DNA of 64,000 bases from Alloascoidea africana (Eukaryota; Ascomycota; Alloascoideomycetes; Alloascoideales; Alloascoideaceae). The DNA is taken from assembly GCA_030581615.1 (NCBI GenBank), contig JAKTTT010000072.1:37713-101712 (forward strand). The letters are read 5' to 3'. Below, in pieces: positions 30,577-42,306 of the stretch. The position numbers and the translations under genes were made by a program. Every line of letters starts with the position of its first letter. The stretch's first letter is position 1. The notes below the pieces were generated by a model that was given only the letters and a program-made list of their open reading frames with translations, had not been told where the DNA came from and searched no databases.

Positions 30577-33284
30577 TGTAATAATTGGGTTATTCGACTT
30601 TTGTACCGAATAACTATGGATTGACTATTTTGTCAGTGGAAGTAGTTGTGAAGTTGTTCTGAGATGTACGCACACGGACCCACATATTCTCTAGTTTATG
30701 TGTTAGCACAAAGTGATTCAAAATTGAGCGAGCGGTGGTGGGCTTATTTTATGGTTTGGGAGAGCACATTCATTTTTTCTTACCTGTATCAATCTTGTAC
30801 TCTACATATTGGGTACTTTTTTGTTTTGTTTTGTTTTGTTTGATAGATTGAATTTCAAACAATGGATTTTCCCAAATTCCAAGTCATTATTAGTTCTGGG
30901 TTTATAGAAACCTCCTTTGATTTACATCATAAGGAATCCCAGTTGGTTATGTTTCTAACTTGAAATGATGGGTTTCAAAGGGATTGGGATCATCAACTAG
31001 ACTTTACGTTTTTAAATTACAAAGTTGTTTACTATTGCGATGAATCGTTACAAGATCTCCATCATAAATATTTGATTAAAATGGTTAATGGAAAATAGTT
31101 TTCATTGATGAGGTTTTAACAATGAAATTTGGGTAAGGGATCAAGAATGCCGACTCTGGAATAGAACTTTGGAGCTTTGTGACAGAATATTTGAGCATCG
31201 GCTATTCTTCTGTGGACCCACAAACGATCCATTGTTTTCGAATAAGATTTTAAAAAAGAAAGTCTAGAGACAATAGATGTGAGGAGTTATATTGGTCGAT
31301 CTCTTTGAAGATCTGCTCAGCACACGACCTACAGTAAAGAATGAAAAGATTGACTGGTTGATGATGATGATGATGTAATGCTTGATAGGATATGGCCATG
31401 GGAGTCGAAAGGATCAACAGTTCAGTTAGATTTGTTATTACAGCGTCGCGTATTACATTTTCCCGGAGGCCTTTCCTTTCGCGATATCTTTTTTCTACCC
31501 CTGAATAAATGGTGATGATGATGGTGGATTGGCTAAAATTCCAGTACGTAGGCAATAGCCGATATCATTAGAGGACAAAGCCTATTACTTTTTGAATTAC
31601 GCTTTTCACAGGTGGCATGTACTATTCACCAAAAGTTGTTACCAACGACACTAAGAAATTTGCCAACAACCATCCATCAAACTAAACGCAGTTTAGCTGG
31701 CTTTTGCTTACTTTTGAAGTATGTGATTTGTCTAAAAGGCCTGTTTTTTGCTTTTAGGTGTTCGGAAGAGGAATGATAATATGCGGTTATGCCGCGGAAA
31801 ACGGGATCAAAGCTGGCTAATTAGAGTTTAAAACATGCAAGCTCACATGACAGACATACATACAGACAGCGTTTTTGGTTTTTGGTTTTTTTCGTTCATG
31901 TGGAAACAACTAAAAGAGAGCAAGCCCTAAATGAATGTAGTAGACAATGTGGTAAAAAGACTATTCAGATCTAGTTAAGACATGGACAGTTGGGGGAACA
32001 ATTAGGGAATGCAACAGGCGTTTTACTTTTTTGTTTTTGTTTCTGAATTAGAGAGCAGATCTGATCTTCCAAAATAGTGTGAGCATGATCAACGAGTTGA
32101 ACAAGATTTACGTGCGAACCTAAACATACAAACACAATATTGGACAGAAAAAAAAATAATGGAAAGATAATCCAATTCAAACCGGACCCAAATCGAGAGG
32201 CGGTAGGACAGAAAACGGAAGGGGGAGCGGGAAGTAGAGAATCGCAAGCAGGAGCAAGAATCGTTCAAAACTGAATTGAATTATTTTTCACTTTGGAGTT
32301 GGCTGGCGAGCTCTGGTTGGTCTTGGCTTGGTGGGGGCTGGCTGGCCGGCCTGGGCGGAATCGCGGGGTACATGGCGGGCGACCTATCAGAGGCCCGTGG
32401 GAGTAATGTCGCGGCCACAATAATAGCCGACCGACCGTGCGAAAATGTGCAGAGATTGGAGAGAAAGAGCAAAAACGACGGGATGTGGCTGGTGTGCGAT
32501 TCACAAAGCATGATCCTGGGATTGGTACTGGTGCTGTACAGATGTTGGAGCTGAAAAAATACGTACTGGGATGACCATGATGGGAGCTTGAGCCCTCTCA
32601 GTAAGTCATCTAATCTGCTGGGATCTATCAGTTTTGTGAGGTCAACTGCGATGTTAAAGAGGCTGGGATGGAAGCAATTTTGGGGCCAGGCGAGTCTTTT
32701 TTTTTCTTTACAAAGAGCACAGCGTAAACAAGAAAACGGCAGAGAAATTCAACATAATGGAAACGAAGTAGAAGCAGCATGTAGTGTATGCGTACGTATT
32801 TCACTAGTAGAAGAATACAATGCCAATAAATAGACAGGAACTATTTGGCGAAATTGGACTTTTTAAACTGATATTTACAAGGGCTTGTGGGGGAGTGCAA
32901 ATGTACGAGGTCTTTTTCGACCCCAGATTTAGGTGCCAGAATGGTCCATGACATTTAGTCAGTCCAGGAACAACAGCAACAACAGCAACAGGTTTGCTCA
33001 AACAGTAGTTTAAAATTGTAACACTCCTAGCAGAGCAGCTGTGATGAGGAAGAAGAATTGGTGATGTGCCATCCCAGACCAAAAGCTCTAAAAGCTGTAC
33101 CCAAGAATAAGCGCCATGTAGTCTGCTCTTCTCGCCAAAGATGTCGACCGTTTTGTTCGTATACAGGAGAACCTCGATGTCATTGCTCTTCTACACGACT
33201 GTCACTCTGGCAGCTAGCTGCTTGTAGCATGGCAGGGGCTCTGGCTACGAGCTGAGACGTTTCGGAATCCGGGGAAGCAGAGCA

Positions 33285-33345
33285 GAGCGGTGTGAAGCAG
33301 AGCAAGGCAGAGCAGAGCAGAGCAGAGCAAAGCAGAGCAAAGCTC
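33285..33345 (+). repeat. AGAGC pentanucleotide microsatellite
   Basis: Imperfect tandem array of GCAGA/AGAGC units (AGCAGAGCGG, then GCAGAGCAGAGCAGAGCAAAG). Produces several overlapping Leu/Cys/Ala-rich spurious frames on the minus strand. Confidence 0.85.
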
Positions 33346-33649
33346 CTGTGTGAAAAGTCCAGCACCGAGAATTCCAGGCCAGGAAGCACACCCTGAAGCG
33401 CCAGAACAGGGCCCAATGGAGCCCAATGGTGTAGCTTCTCCACGTCCTCTCCATCCCATCTCCAGCGTGAGGTTCTCTCCAGCCCCTGGCTTTATCCAGA
33501 TTCCAAAGGCGTTCCTACCTGTTCCGACCGGGGCCTCGGCAGCACCCGATCGATCGGGCCCGGGCAGCACCTGCATGCAGCACACCCCGGTTTGGCAGAG
33601 AATGATGCTGTCCGGTTAGCGCAGGTTTGGGTTTGGTGCTCCCGGTTTG

Positions 33650-33712
33650 GTATTTTATTTTTATTTTTATTTTTATTTTTTGTTTTTACTTTTATTTTAT
33701 TTTTTATTTTGT
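33650..33712 (+). repeat. TTTTTA-type microsatellite
   Basis: Tandem TTTTTATTTT units with one TTTTTGT interruption, about 60 bp, in the promoter region of the HapX-like gene. Confidence 0.85.
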
Positions 33713-34196
33713 TCCGCTCACCCTTCCAATGCGTCCCGCGAAAAGCCAACGCTGGCCAGCACAGACACTTATATCATCTGTTCTCCTCCGCTTTTTTTCT
33801 TCCTCTTCTCCTTCCTTACCTCGTTACTTTCTACCTCTTCCGCTTCCCTCTCTGACTCTGTCTGTCTATTGATTGAGTGCAAGCCCGCGATTAGCATTCC
33901 TTGCATCATCTATATTCACCAGAAGTTTACCCTTAATTTTCACTCTGCTTACCCTCGGAGAAGACAGCATTCACCCTTCCTTCCTTCCGAACGTTTCCTT
34001 TGTGGCCGTCTTAATTGACAGATCATTGAGCCTTTTCTACGAAAACCTCCTACGAATTTTTCAATCTATTGTGTGTTTTTGCAACAACTTCGAGTTATTC
34101 GGATCATACATAACGTCTCTGTTTTTCCGACCCTTAACCAAACGGTACTAAACAATCGATCAATCAAATCATTGACAATAATCAATAACTATAAAA

Positions 34197-36028
34197 ATGC
34201 CAGCGCCCAGTAAGTTCATTCTTTTTTCACTAGCTTTTGCCAGAATTTCAAAATCATAGGAATCAGTAACTCAATTTTCCCGTTTGTCCTTTTTTTTTTT
34301 TTTTTTTTTTTTGCTTTCATATATCTAGTTGCAGTTCTATCCTCTCATCATCTTCAGGCCATTGCTCCTGCTCCAAAGCACGATAACAAGCAGTTGTATA
34401 CCGAGAAGAGCAACAGTAGTTCGGATCTGAAACGAAATACCAATACAGGCAACATTGCCAAAACCCTTTGCTCGAATGTGAGACCCAGAAATCGAAAATC
34501 CTCTTCTCCAGAGCCATATCTGAATACTAAAAGTAACAACAATGGCAAACCCAATAGCCAAAGTACAAGTTCCACAAGACCTGTATCGTGTATAATAACC
34601 TCAAAGAATTGGGTGCTCCCACCTCGACCCAAACCAGGCCGAAAACCAGCAAGTCATGTCGATAAAAAGTCCAACAGCTCCAGTACTAAAGGTGCGAAAA
34701 ATGCACAGAATACCATTTCGCACCAAAATAACAAATCCTCAGGCAGCCCAAGTAATAACACATGTAACGCTCGATCACCTTCATCATCGTCTTGTGCCGC
34801 TGGTTCCGGCCCCCAGTTACAATCTCAATCCAGATCTCGATGTCAAATTCAATCCCAACAACCAAAGGTTCATCAAGCTACCTCTCGTGTGGACCAACTC
34901 CAGGTCAAACTGGTTGAAGTTGAAAAGATCATTGAAAAGCGGGAAAAAGATTTGAGAACTGCTCTCAACTCGGCAAATATGGAAAACACAAAGCTGCGAT
35001 CCGTGATAAACAAACTGAGTAACGAAATCCGGATGCTAAAGTCAGCAACTGCCTCCGTTTCGTCCTCGGTTTCGGCCTCCGCTGCCATCTCCACTACTGG
35101 AAACACCAGGTCACAACCGGCTGTTTCCGCTTCCAGTGTGTCCATCTCGATCAACGGTGGAATTTTATCGCCTGCTGATTCTGGCCTGAACTCACCGCTA
35201 CTGTCTTCGGATGAGGAGAACGACTCGATTTCCCTTTCACTCTCAACAACTGTTGACCCCAAAAACATCCCAATCCCTGGTCCTTTGAGACGATCTTCTT
35301 TTGGAACAAATCAGATCCAGGAGCAGAATGCCACAACTGCTGCTGCCGCCGTTGGTGGTGGTGGTGTGCCTGTGGTAGGAGCTTTTGAAGTCAGCAGAAA
35401 ACGTGCAAGAGCTACCAGTAGTAGTGAGCTGAACTTTGGCATGTCCGATGGGTTTCTTGAAGATGTGTCATTTCTACCTGGATCTCCAGAGTCTATTGAT
35501 TCCTCATCGCTTAGCTTTGGGTTTGATGATTTGATGGCTAGGACGGATTCTCCTTCAACTTCTCCTTCTTCATCTTTGAGCTCCAGCTCTGTTCCCATGT
35601 CAAGACATCACCAGTCTTGTTCGGATATCGAGCTTGGCGAAGATGTTGAACTAGAACCTCCAACCAAGAGGTTCAGGGGTGCTGCTGATTTCTCTAACGG
35701 ATACTGTAGTTTTGGAGGGTTTGCGTCCGATGACGATTTTACGCCTCTTCGCCGATCTCAGAGTGAAAGCGACGCAGTGATCAATGATCTTGCACCTGGA
35801 CAGATAATAGCCAGTGCTGGTCTGAGTAGAGCATCCTCTGCGCCTCTTGTCTCTACTGCTGAATCTTCTGACAAGAGCACCGAGATCTCGGATTGGATGG
35901 ACCTGTTTCTGAATAGTGATCTTGTGGTGGACAATGATACAAAGGAATCTGTGGGATCCGGATGTGGTCTGTGTTTGAATGGATCTGGATGTATCTGTTC
36001 TGAGTTTTCTTCGAATGGATGTCGATGA
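34197..36028 (+). CDS. HapX/Hap4-like CCAAT-complex regulator
   Basis: Exon 1 is 13 nt (34197-34209, MPAP plus one base); the intron 34210-34328 (GTAAGT donor, long T-run, CTAG acceptor) leads to exon 2 (34329-36028), 570 residues in all. At about 92-108 lies SKNWVLPPRPKPGRKP, the Hap4 motif that docks on Hap2/3/5. A coiled coil at about 192-245 (VDQLQVKLVEVEKIIEKREK...NKLSNEIRMLKS) follows, and the C terminus has CGLCLNGSGCICSEF, like the iron-sensing cysteine clusters of HapX. The basic region expected between these in HapX/Hap43 is not recognisable; only a Lys/Asn-rich AKNAQNTISHQNN is in its place. So this is likely a CCAAT-complex partner regulating respiration or iron use; which one is uncertain. 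Ser/Asn-rich linkers and acidic patches could activate transcription. Confidence 0.75.
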
Positions 36029-39000
36029 GACTTGAGTGTGTTTTTGTTTTATGGTTGAGGATTTGATATACCCATTTCAAGCCTTTTTTGAATATGTTTG
36101 CATTTTTTGGATTTGTTTTTCCTTTCCTGTTATTTTCTTTTCTATTTTTTATTTTTGTTTTTGCTCTTTTTTTGCATTTTCAAGATGGTCGATTGATGAT
36201 TTATCTTTGTCAGTGAGGAGACCCGTTCATCATTCACCGCCATCATCAACATCATCGTCACAAAGGGAAGGCAGCAACGATTGTGAGTTACCTTTTTCTT
36301 AAACATTGTTATTATTACAACTATGACTATTACTACTATTACCTGAACCCGAAAAAGTACTTTTTTTTATCCCCCTTATTTCTTTCTAATTTTCCTGTTC
36401 TTAATTTTAACGAGACCCATGATATGACGACTACGATCGATGAGAATTTACGATGATCCATCCGTCTCTACTTCAGTAACCCACCTTCCCTTCCCTCTAT
36501 AACGTCACTTATACTCTGAAACTAGATGATGGTGTTGATATATTTTGTCCTTGAGAACATCAAGTTTTTATCCTTTTTTTTCACCCAAAAAAAACATTTT
36601 TCTTATTCGTTCGTTGGTTGCCTTTTGAGTTTAACAGAAGAGTTTATTACTCAGAAAGGGGAGTTTTCACTTCCATTCCTGAGTAAAGAAAAGAGCTTTG
36701 AGGCTTTTTTTACTCTTCTCTTCTCCTCGCTGATTGAAAAGATAAATAGAAGAAAAGTACAATTTAGCTTAGAATTGCAAAAAGAAGTAAATGGATTATC
36801 TCTGAAAAGTGACGTACACAATTGTAATCTCAGAGATTTACAAATTATGTTTTTGCTCAGGTATTGTGAGACGGGAAGGATTAATTGTGTATATTATCCA
36901 CACAAGTGAATATTAAAATTGGGATCCATCCGTTTAATTTAAAGGGAGAGAGAAGGTAGATATTGTTTTGAGAGAAATATTAATCGTACGAGATGGATTT
37001 CATTTGCGATGGAACAATCAGCCAAAAAAATCGGTCATGATTGAAGATGGCAAGATGTATATATTTGTCAAAGATTGGTTTCTATTGTTTAAAGCCGGTT
37101 TTCAATTCCCAGCCCGGCTTTGAACATGAACACACCACAACCCCATACAAATAAATGCCCCTGATTTCAAAGAAGCCAACCCCAAATGAAATGGGATGAC
37201 AATGGAATGACCAAAAGATCGATACTGATTAGTGGATGGATTTTTTTGTTGTTGTTGTTTTGTACTTTTATCCTTTTTTGCGCTGAAACATGTTTCGTCA
37301 AGAGTAGTAAAAAGTAGAGACACACACCTTGTATAAATACCCAAGCCCAAGCAACCCTTATTAGATCGCGTTTTGCCATTAAGAGTTTACTCCACCGTTG
37401 AATAAGCTTAACTCGACAAGGAGGAGGATAACTACAAGTACAACGATATAGATTATTTATTTACTAGATATCCGCGCGTGAGACTTTGTCACCTTGACTC
37501 TCTCTTTCTTGGCTTGGTGAGATAATAGCAAGAGCGGCATCAAGCACAAGGTGGCTTGCTTGTGCTCTATGGGGTTGGGAATTTCAGAGCATGGGCCTTT
37601 TTCTGGCCATCTGCTTTTATTTTCTTTTCCCTTCTTGAAATTGAAATGATGGAATTGCGATATGCATGGCCATGGATGCTTTCAATTCTCTTTTTTGTTG
37701 TAGTTGTTCTTTACTAGCATTGTTTGCTCAATCGCTGTAATCGTGGGATAGGATACGGTGGATGGGAAAAGATATCAGTTCAATCTTCCACTTCCTCTTC
37801 CCCGGGCTTGGACTCCAGGGATCAAGAAGAACCTCCAAGCATGTCTCTTCCGTACCAGGAAGCTCCCCCCCTCCCCCGCGAGGCAATCAAGCACAAGCAC
37901 AGGCACAAGCGACGTCGCCGACTCTCTCCGGCGTTGCAATCAACAGCCCGGAGCAGAGCACACGGTTCGGAGAGTAGCCCCAGCATTATAAGCCCAGCTG
38001 GTGGAAGCTACCCCGGAGTGTCGTCATTGAGAACGCCCCGGTCCGGCACAGCATTTATTTGAATTACGCTTTTCTGCAAGGCAGCACAAAACGGCCCAAA
38101 GGCAAATGCTCCGGATTAGACAGGGTTCCCGGGCCCATTCCCGCCCCGTTCGGACTCCGCGAAACCGGGGTGCGCACCCGGCCGGGCCGCTGCTGCTGGG
38201 ACCCGGTCTGGTTGAGCCATTTTCCAAACCACCGTCCTTTTGTTTTTGTTTGAAGTGGATCTGTGCTCTGTCCGTCTGTCTCACGCCCGGCACGTAGCGC
38301 CCGTGCTTGCCGTCTGCCGTTGGTGCGGCCCATCTGGAAGCTCCGGCTGGACTTGGACTTGGAACCGGCGGCCTCTCGTACGCTCTCTAGCGCCGCCCCT
38401 GCTCGGTGCTCGAGGGTTTGGCTTTGGCTTTGAGGCCAGCTTGTTTCAAACGAGAGGGCAAAATACATAAGCGAAATGCCCCCCGGTCTGATTGGCCGAC
38501 TCCCGCCGTCGAGGGATATACGGTTTTTTAAGAATAAGGCTGGTTACGGCGAGAGCTTGTTTGGTTAGTGACCGCCAGGTGACCCAGGATCCATATCTGA
38601 CTTCTGCCCCGTTGTAATTGTCGGATCGGAGGATATCGCTGAAATCTGAAACGGACAATTGCACTTTTCCTAGCAGAAGCAAGAGCGGATGAGCTATATG
38701 TGCGATGCTGGTGGGCAAGTAAGTCTCAGTCTCAGATTGTTCCAACATCCGGATTATTTGGGCCCTTTTGGTCTGGTTTTGTAGATTCGCTAGATTTGAA
38801 GAGTCATCGTCATACCCCACAATTCAGATTCCTCTTGGGGCTTTTAATCTGATGTCGTGTGTAAAACATTTGTCTATTCAATCCTGTGCCTTTTATCCAT
38901 CTACGGTCTTAAACATTGGGTCCTTCGCACCTCGATCTCACGCGATATTTGTCCCTGTCATCGATCTAGCCCATCCAAAAACAATAACCAAAACAAATCT

Positions 39001-39260
39001 CGATAAACTCTATCTATCTATCAATCAATCGATCTCTAATCATTATCGCAAAGTCAGCCCAGATCAAACCAAACTAACCCAATTGAAAACCCACATCCAT
39101 CCACCAATATATATACACTCACTAGATCGCCAATATCACGTGTCTGCATGTGCTGTGTTGAGAATCGGCCGTTTTGATAAATCCTCCTCCTCCTTCTTCT
39201 GATTTGCTCGAGGCCAGCATTAGTAATCTTCAAGTGGCCCCCAAATTTTTGTCTCTTCAC
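36029..39260. other. 3.2-kb non-coding region between HapX-like gene and GSH2
   Basis: AT-rich to about 37700 with T-runs, then a GC-rich island at about 37800-38470, then CT/CAAT-rich sequence before GSH2. Frames at 36526, 37724 and 38446 lack recognisable domains, and the last lacks an ATG. Probably 3' UTR plus the GSH2 promoter; a non-coding transcript is possible. Confidence 0.45.
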
Positions 39261-40920
39261 ATGTCTACAGTAGATGAAATCTTTAAAAATTATCCTCCTC
39301 GTGGGGAAGGATCATGGATATCTGAAGAAGAGCATTTGATCGACAAGATTGAGCAATGGTCTTTGGCGAATGGTTTAACGATGCTGCCTCCGGGGTTTGA
39401 CGGTACGAGTGCGATTCATGCTCCAGTGACACTTTACCCTAGTCCATTACCCAAGGAAGGATTGGTGAGGGCAAAACAGGTACAGACATTGTTCAATTCG
39501 GTGTATGCCCGGGTTGCGAATGATGAGGAATGGCTAGGAAGCATCATTAAGGAGTATGGTACACAAAGATATTGCTAGTTTTTTTTTGATGGACGGTTTG
39601 ATCTCTGACATGTTTCCCACCTCTCGTCCAGACTGGCTCCATTTGATCCTCTGTTTACCGGGAAGCTCTGGTCGACTTATCAACGTGCGAAAAAGGATGG
39701 TATTGTACAACCTTTGTCCCTAGGTCTGTTTAGGTCCGACTATATGATCCATCAGGATCCTCAAGATCATTCATTTGCGATTAAACAGATTGAATTCAAT
39801 ACAATTGCAGTTTCTTTCGGAGGCCTATCTGCCAAAGTCGCAGACTTGCACAGGTAAGCAAACAAAATATATATAGATGCTTTTTTAACACCTTGTTAAT
39901 TCTCTGTCGGTTCATTCTAGATATCTTTCTGCAAGTGGATCGTACAATTCTGAAGCAAGCAATCTCTACACATTACAAAACCTTCCATCCTCAGAATCTA
40001 CAGAAGGTTTGGCAAACGGGTTGGCACAGGCACATGGAGCATATTTCAAAGCGGAGGAGGGTCTCGACAAACCACCAACCAAATCCGCAGTACTGTTTGT
40101 GATCCAGGAGAAAGAACGAAATGTTTTCGACCAGCGGCACGTTGAGTATGCGCTTTTCAACTCTCATGGCGGCATAAAAGCCCATCGGATTCTCCTTGCG
40201 GATGTGCCCCGGCTTACAAAAGTGGACCCCAAGACTCGCAAACTGGTGTACACGAGAACCGGGGACGAGATTTCTGTGGTTTACTACCGCACGGGATACT
40301 CCCCCACGGACTACGAATCGGAACAGGACTGGGAGACCAGATACAGACTCGAAACGTCCCGTGCAATCAAGTGTCCTACTCTGCTAACCCAGCTCGCGGG
40401 GTCTAAAAAAATCCAGCAGATTCTCACGAACCAGCCCGTGCTGTCCCGGTTCCTCCCGATCGAAGATCTTCCTCAGGGGCTCGCGAGCCTCGCTTCAACT
40501 TTTGCTGCCATCTACCCGCTCGACAAGTCCGAGCAAGGTCTTGAGGCGCGGCGGTTGGCGTTTGAAGACCCCACGCGGTTTGTACTTAAACCGCAGCGTG
40601 AAGGTGGCGGCAATAACGTTTACAAAGAGGATATCCCCACGTTCCTCCGTGGGATCCCGGAGCGGGACTGGGAGGGATACATTTTGATGGAACTTGTATG
40701 TCCACCGGAATTCAAAAATGTGATTTTGCGTGGCGGGCAGCCGTTTTTGAACAAGGTCATTTGTGAACTTGGTGTTTTTGGAACGGTGCTTTGGGACAAC
40801 AGGGGCAACATTTTGGAAAATGATGAATGTGGATGGCTTTTGCGAACGAAATTCAGTGAGAGCAACGAGGGAGGCGTGGCTGCTGGATTTGGATGTGTAG
40901 ACAGTATCTATTTGGTGTAG
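39261..40920 (+). CDS. GSH2: Glutathione synthetase
   Basis: Three exons, 39261-39553, 39632-39853 and 39921-40920, 504 residues. Introns are 78 nt (GTATGG ... TCCAG) and 67 nt (GTAAGC ... TCTAG). Exon 1 starts MSTVDEIFKNYPP; exon 2 carries RSDYMIHQDP and IKQIEFNTIAVSFGG (substrate-binding EFNT block); exon 3 has the ATP-grasp glycine-rich loop FVLKPQREGGGNNVY (about 388-402) and the end DECGWLLRTKFSESNEGGVAAGFG. Reaction: gamma-glutamylcysteine + glycine + ATP to glutathione, second step of synthesis, cytosolic dimer. Length matches the eukaryotic enzyme (about 470-500). All key motifs are intact. Confidence 0.96.
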
Positions 40921-41022
40921 ATGTGCAACAAGAGACGATTATTACTATAAAAGAAAAAGAACGGTTTATTCATGCCTCTATATCATAGATCTATCTATCA
41001 TAACAAAACAAATTAAACATTG

Positions 41023-42306
41023 CTAGTTTTTCACCAACATGGAGGCTCTACCGGGACCTGTTCCGACCCACCCAACAGGAACGCCCAAGAACTTTTCGAT
41101 ATAGGCAATGTAGTCCTTGGCCTGCTGTGGTAAGTCGTTGTAGTCTGTAATTCCGGTGGTATCCTTTTGCCAACCGGGGAGAGTCACGTACTCTACGTCG
41201 ACCTTGGCCAACATGTTCAGGTCTTCCGGGAACAGACTCAAAGTCTCGCCGTTGCGCTTGTAAGCCACAGCAACCTTGATCTCGGGGAGTTGATCAAGCA
41301 CATCCAACTTAGTGATGTTCAACTTGGTGTAGCCGTTGATCAAAGTGGAGTACTTCAAAACGACAAGATCCAGCCATCCACAACGTCGCTTACGGCCGGT
41401 CGTGACACCGTATTCTGCACCAACGGTTTGCAACGTCTCGCCAATCTCGTTCAACTGCTCAGAAGGGAAGGGGCCCTCGCCGACCCGGGTGGTGTAAGCC
41501 TTTACCACGCCGTAAACATTTTGGATTGCGCGAGGGGGGATTCCCAGACCAGTACAAACACCGCCAATTCCCGTAGAAGAGGAGGTAACATAGGGATAAG
41601 TACCGAAGTCAATGTCGAGCATTAGAGCGTTTGCACCCTCGATCAAAATTTTTTTCTTTTCAGCGAGGGCTTTAGCCATAAAGTCGACGGTATCAATCAC
41701 AAACGGTCTCAATTTTTCTCTATAAACCTCGTATTTTGCCAATTCTGTTTCATAATCGCAATCAAAATCGCCATAACGTTTTTTCCTCGAGTCGATAAGA
41801 CGCTTCAATCGCAATTTGAACTCGTCCCAAGATTCGGGCTCTTGGGACACAAGATGGTGCACGCGGATTCCGGATCTGCTTGCCTTGGTGGAGTAAGTTG
41901 GACCAATTCCTTTACCCGTGGTGCCGATGGACTTTTTGTTGACGGAGAGCTCTGCCTCTTTCAACTTGTCGGTACGCTGGTGGAAATCAAACACGATATG
42001 GGCTCTGGAGGAGACGAAAAGACGGGATCGGCAATCCAGACCCTGTTTTTCCAACTTTTCCAACTCTTCAAAGAAGGATGGGACGTGCACAACGACGCCG
42101 TTACCGAGCACGTTGAGACACTTTGGGTTCACAAGACCCGATGGCAACATGTGGAAGTCGTACTTGACTCCGTCGACGACAATCGTGTGGCCGGCATTGT
42201 TTCCTCCTTGACAACGTGCACAAACGTCAATATCCTCGCAGAGAATGTCCACGAGCTTGCCTTTTCCCTCATCTCCCCATTGGGAGCCGAGAACAACGTC
42301 CGCCAT
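41023..42306 (-). CDS. ADE12: Adenylosuccinate synthetase
   Basis: Single exon, 427 residues, ATG at 42306 (the frame runs on upstream to a TTG, but [20 protein letters not shown] is the family start). Seen: the GTP P-loop variant [54 protein letters not shown] and the C-terminal GPGRASM. Reaction: IMP + Asp + GTP to adenylosuccinate, first committed step to AMP. Convergent with GSH2 (102 bp between stops). A TGACTC-type element about 290 bp upstream may link it to Gcn4/Bas1-like control. Confidence 0.97.
   Translation of the reverse strand: MADVVLGSQWGDEGKGKLVDILCEDIDVCARCQGGNNAGHTIVVDGVKYDFHMLPSGLVNPKCLNVLGNGVVVHVPSFFEELEKLEKQGLDCRSRLFVSSRAHIVFDFHQRTDKLKEAELSVNKKSIGTTGKGIGPTYSTKASRSGIRVHHLVSQEPESWDEFKLRLKRLIDSRKKRYGDFDCDYETELAKYEVYREKLRPFVIDTVDFMAKALAEKKKILIEGANALMLDIDFGTYPYVTSSSTGIGGVCTGLGIPPRAIQNVYGVVKAYTTRVGEGPFPSEQLNEIGETLQTVGAEYGVTTGRKRRCGWLDLVVLKYSTLINGYTKLNITKLDVLDQLPEIKVAVAYKRNGETLSLFPEDLNMLAKVDVEYVTLPGWQKDTTGITDYNDLPQQAKDYIAYIEKFLGVPVGWVGTGPGRASMLVKN

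Larger units (their letters stand above)
30577..34196. other. 3.6-kb non-coding region upstream of the HapX-like gene
   Basis: No supported gene. It holds a TTTTG tandem run near 30822-30840, a GATGAT run near 31358, a GC-rich island at about 32300-32560 and another at 33200-33620, a GAGCA-type pentanucleotide array and a TTTTA-type run (separate entries). Frames up to about 123 codons overlap the repeats on both strands and look like by-products of skewed composition. Probably a large regulatory region and long 5' leader. Confidence 0.5.

Noticed and set aside
33180-33620. Overlapping frames of 60-123 codons on both strands over the AGAGC array
   Set aside because: They follow from a stop-poor repeat and GC-rich sequence; translations are low-complexity, several frames start at non-ATG codons, and no domain is visible.
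36526-36909. 127-codon plus-strand ATG frame
   Set aside because: Phe/Lys-rich from T/A-rich DNA; no domain and no relation to neighbours. Could be real but not supportable.
37724-38470. Frames of 60-134 codons on both strands
   Set aside because: GC-rich island with simultaneous open frames in opposite directions, Arg/Pro/Gly-rich translations and no similarity to known proteins.
38446-38820. 124-codon minus-strand frame with a protein-like composition
   Set aside because: It begins at GTG with no ATG near the start, has no recognised domain, and overlaps the GC-rich island.
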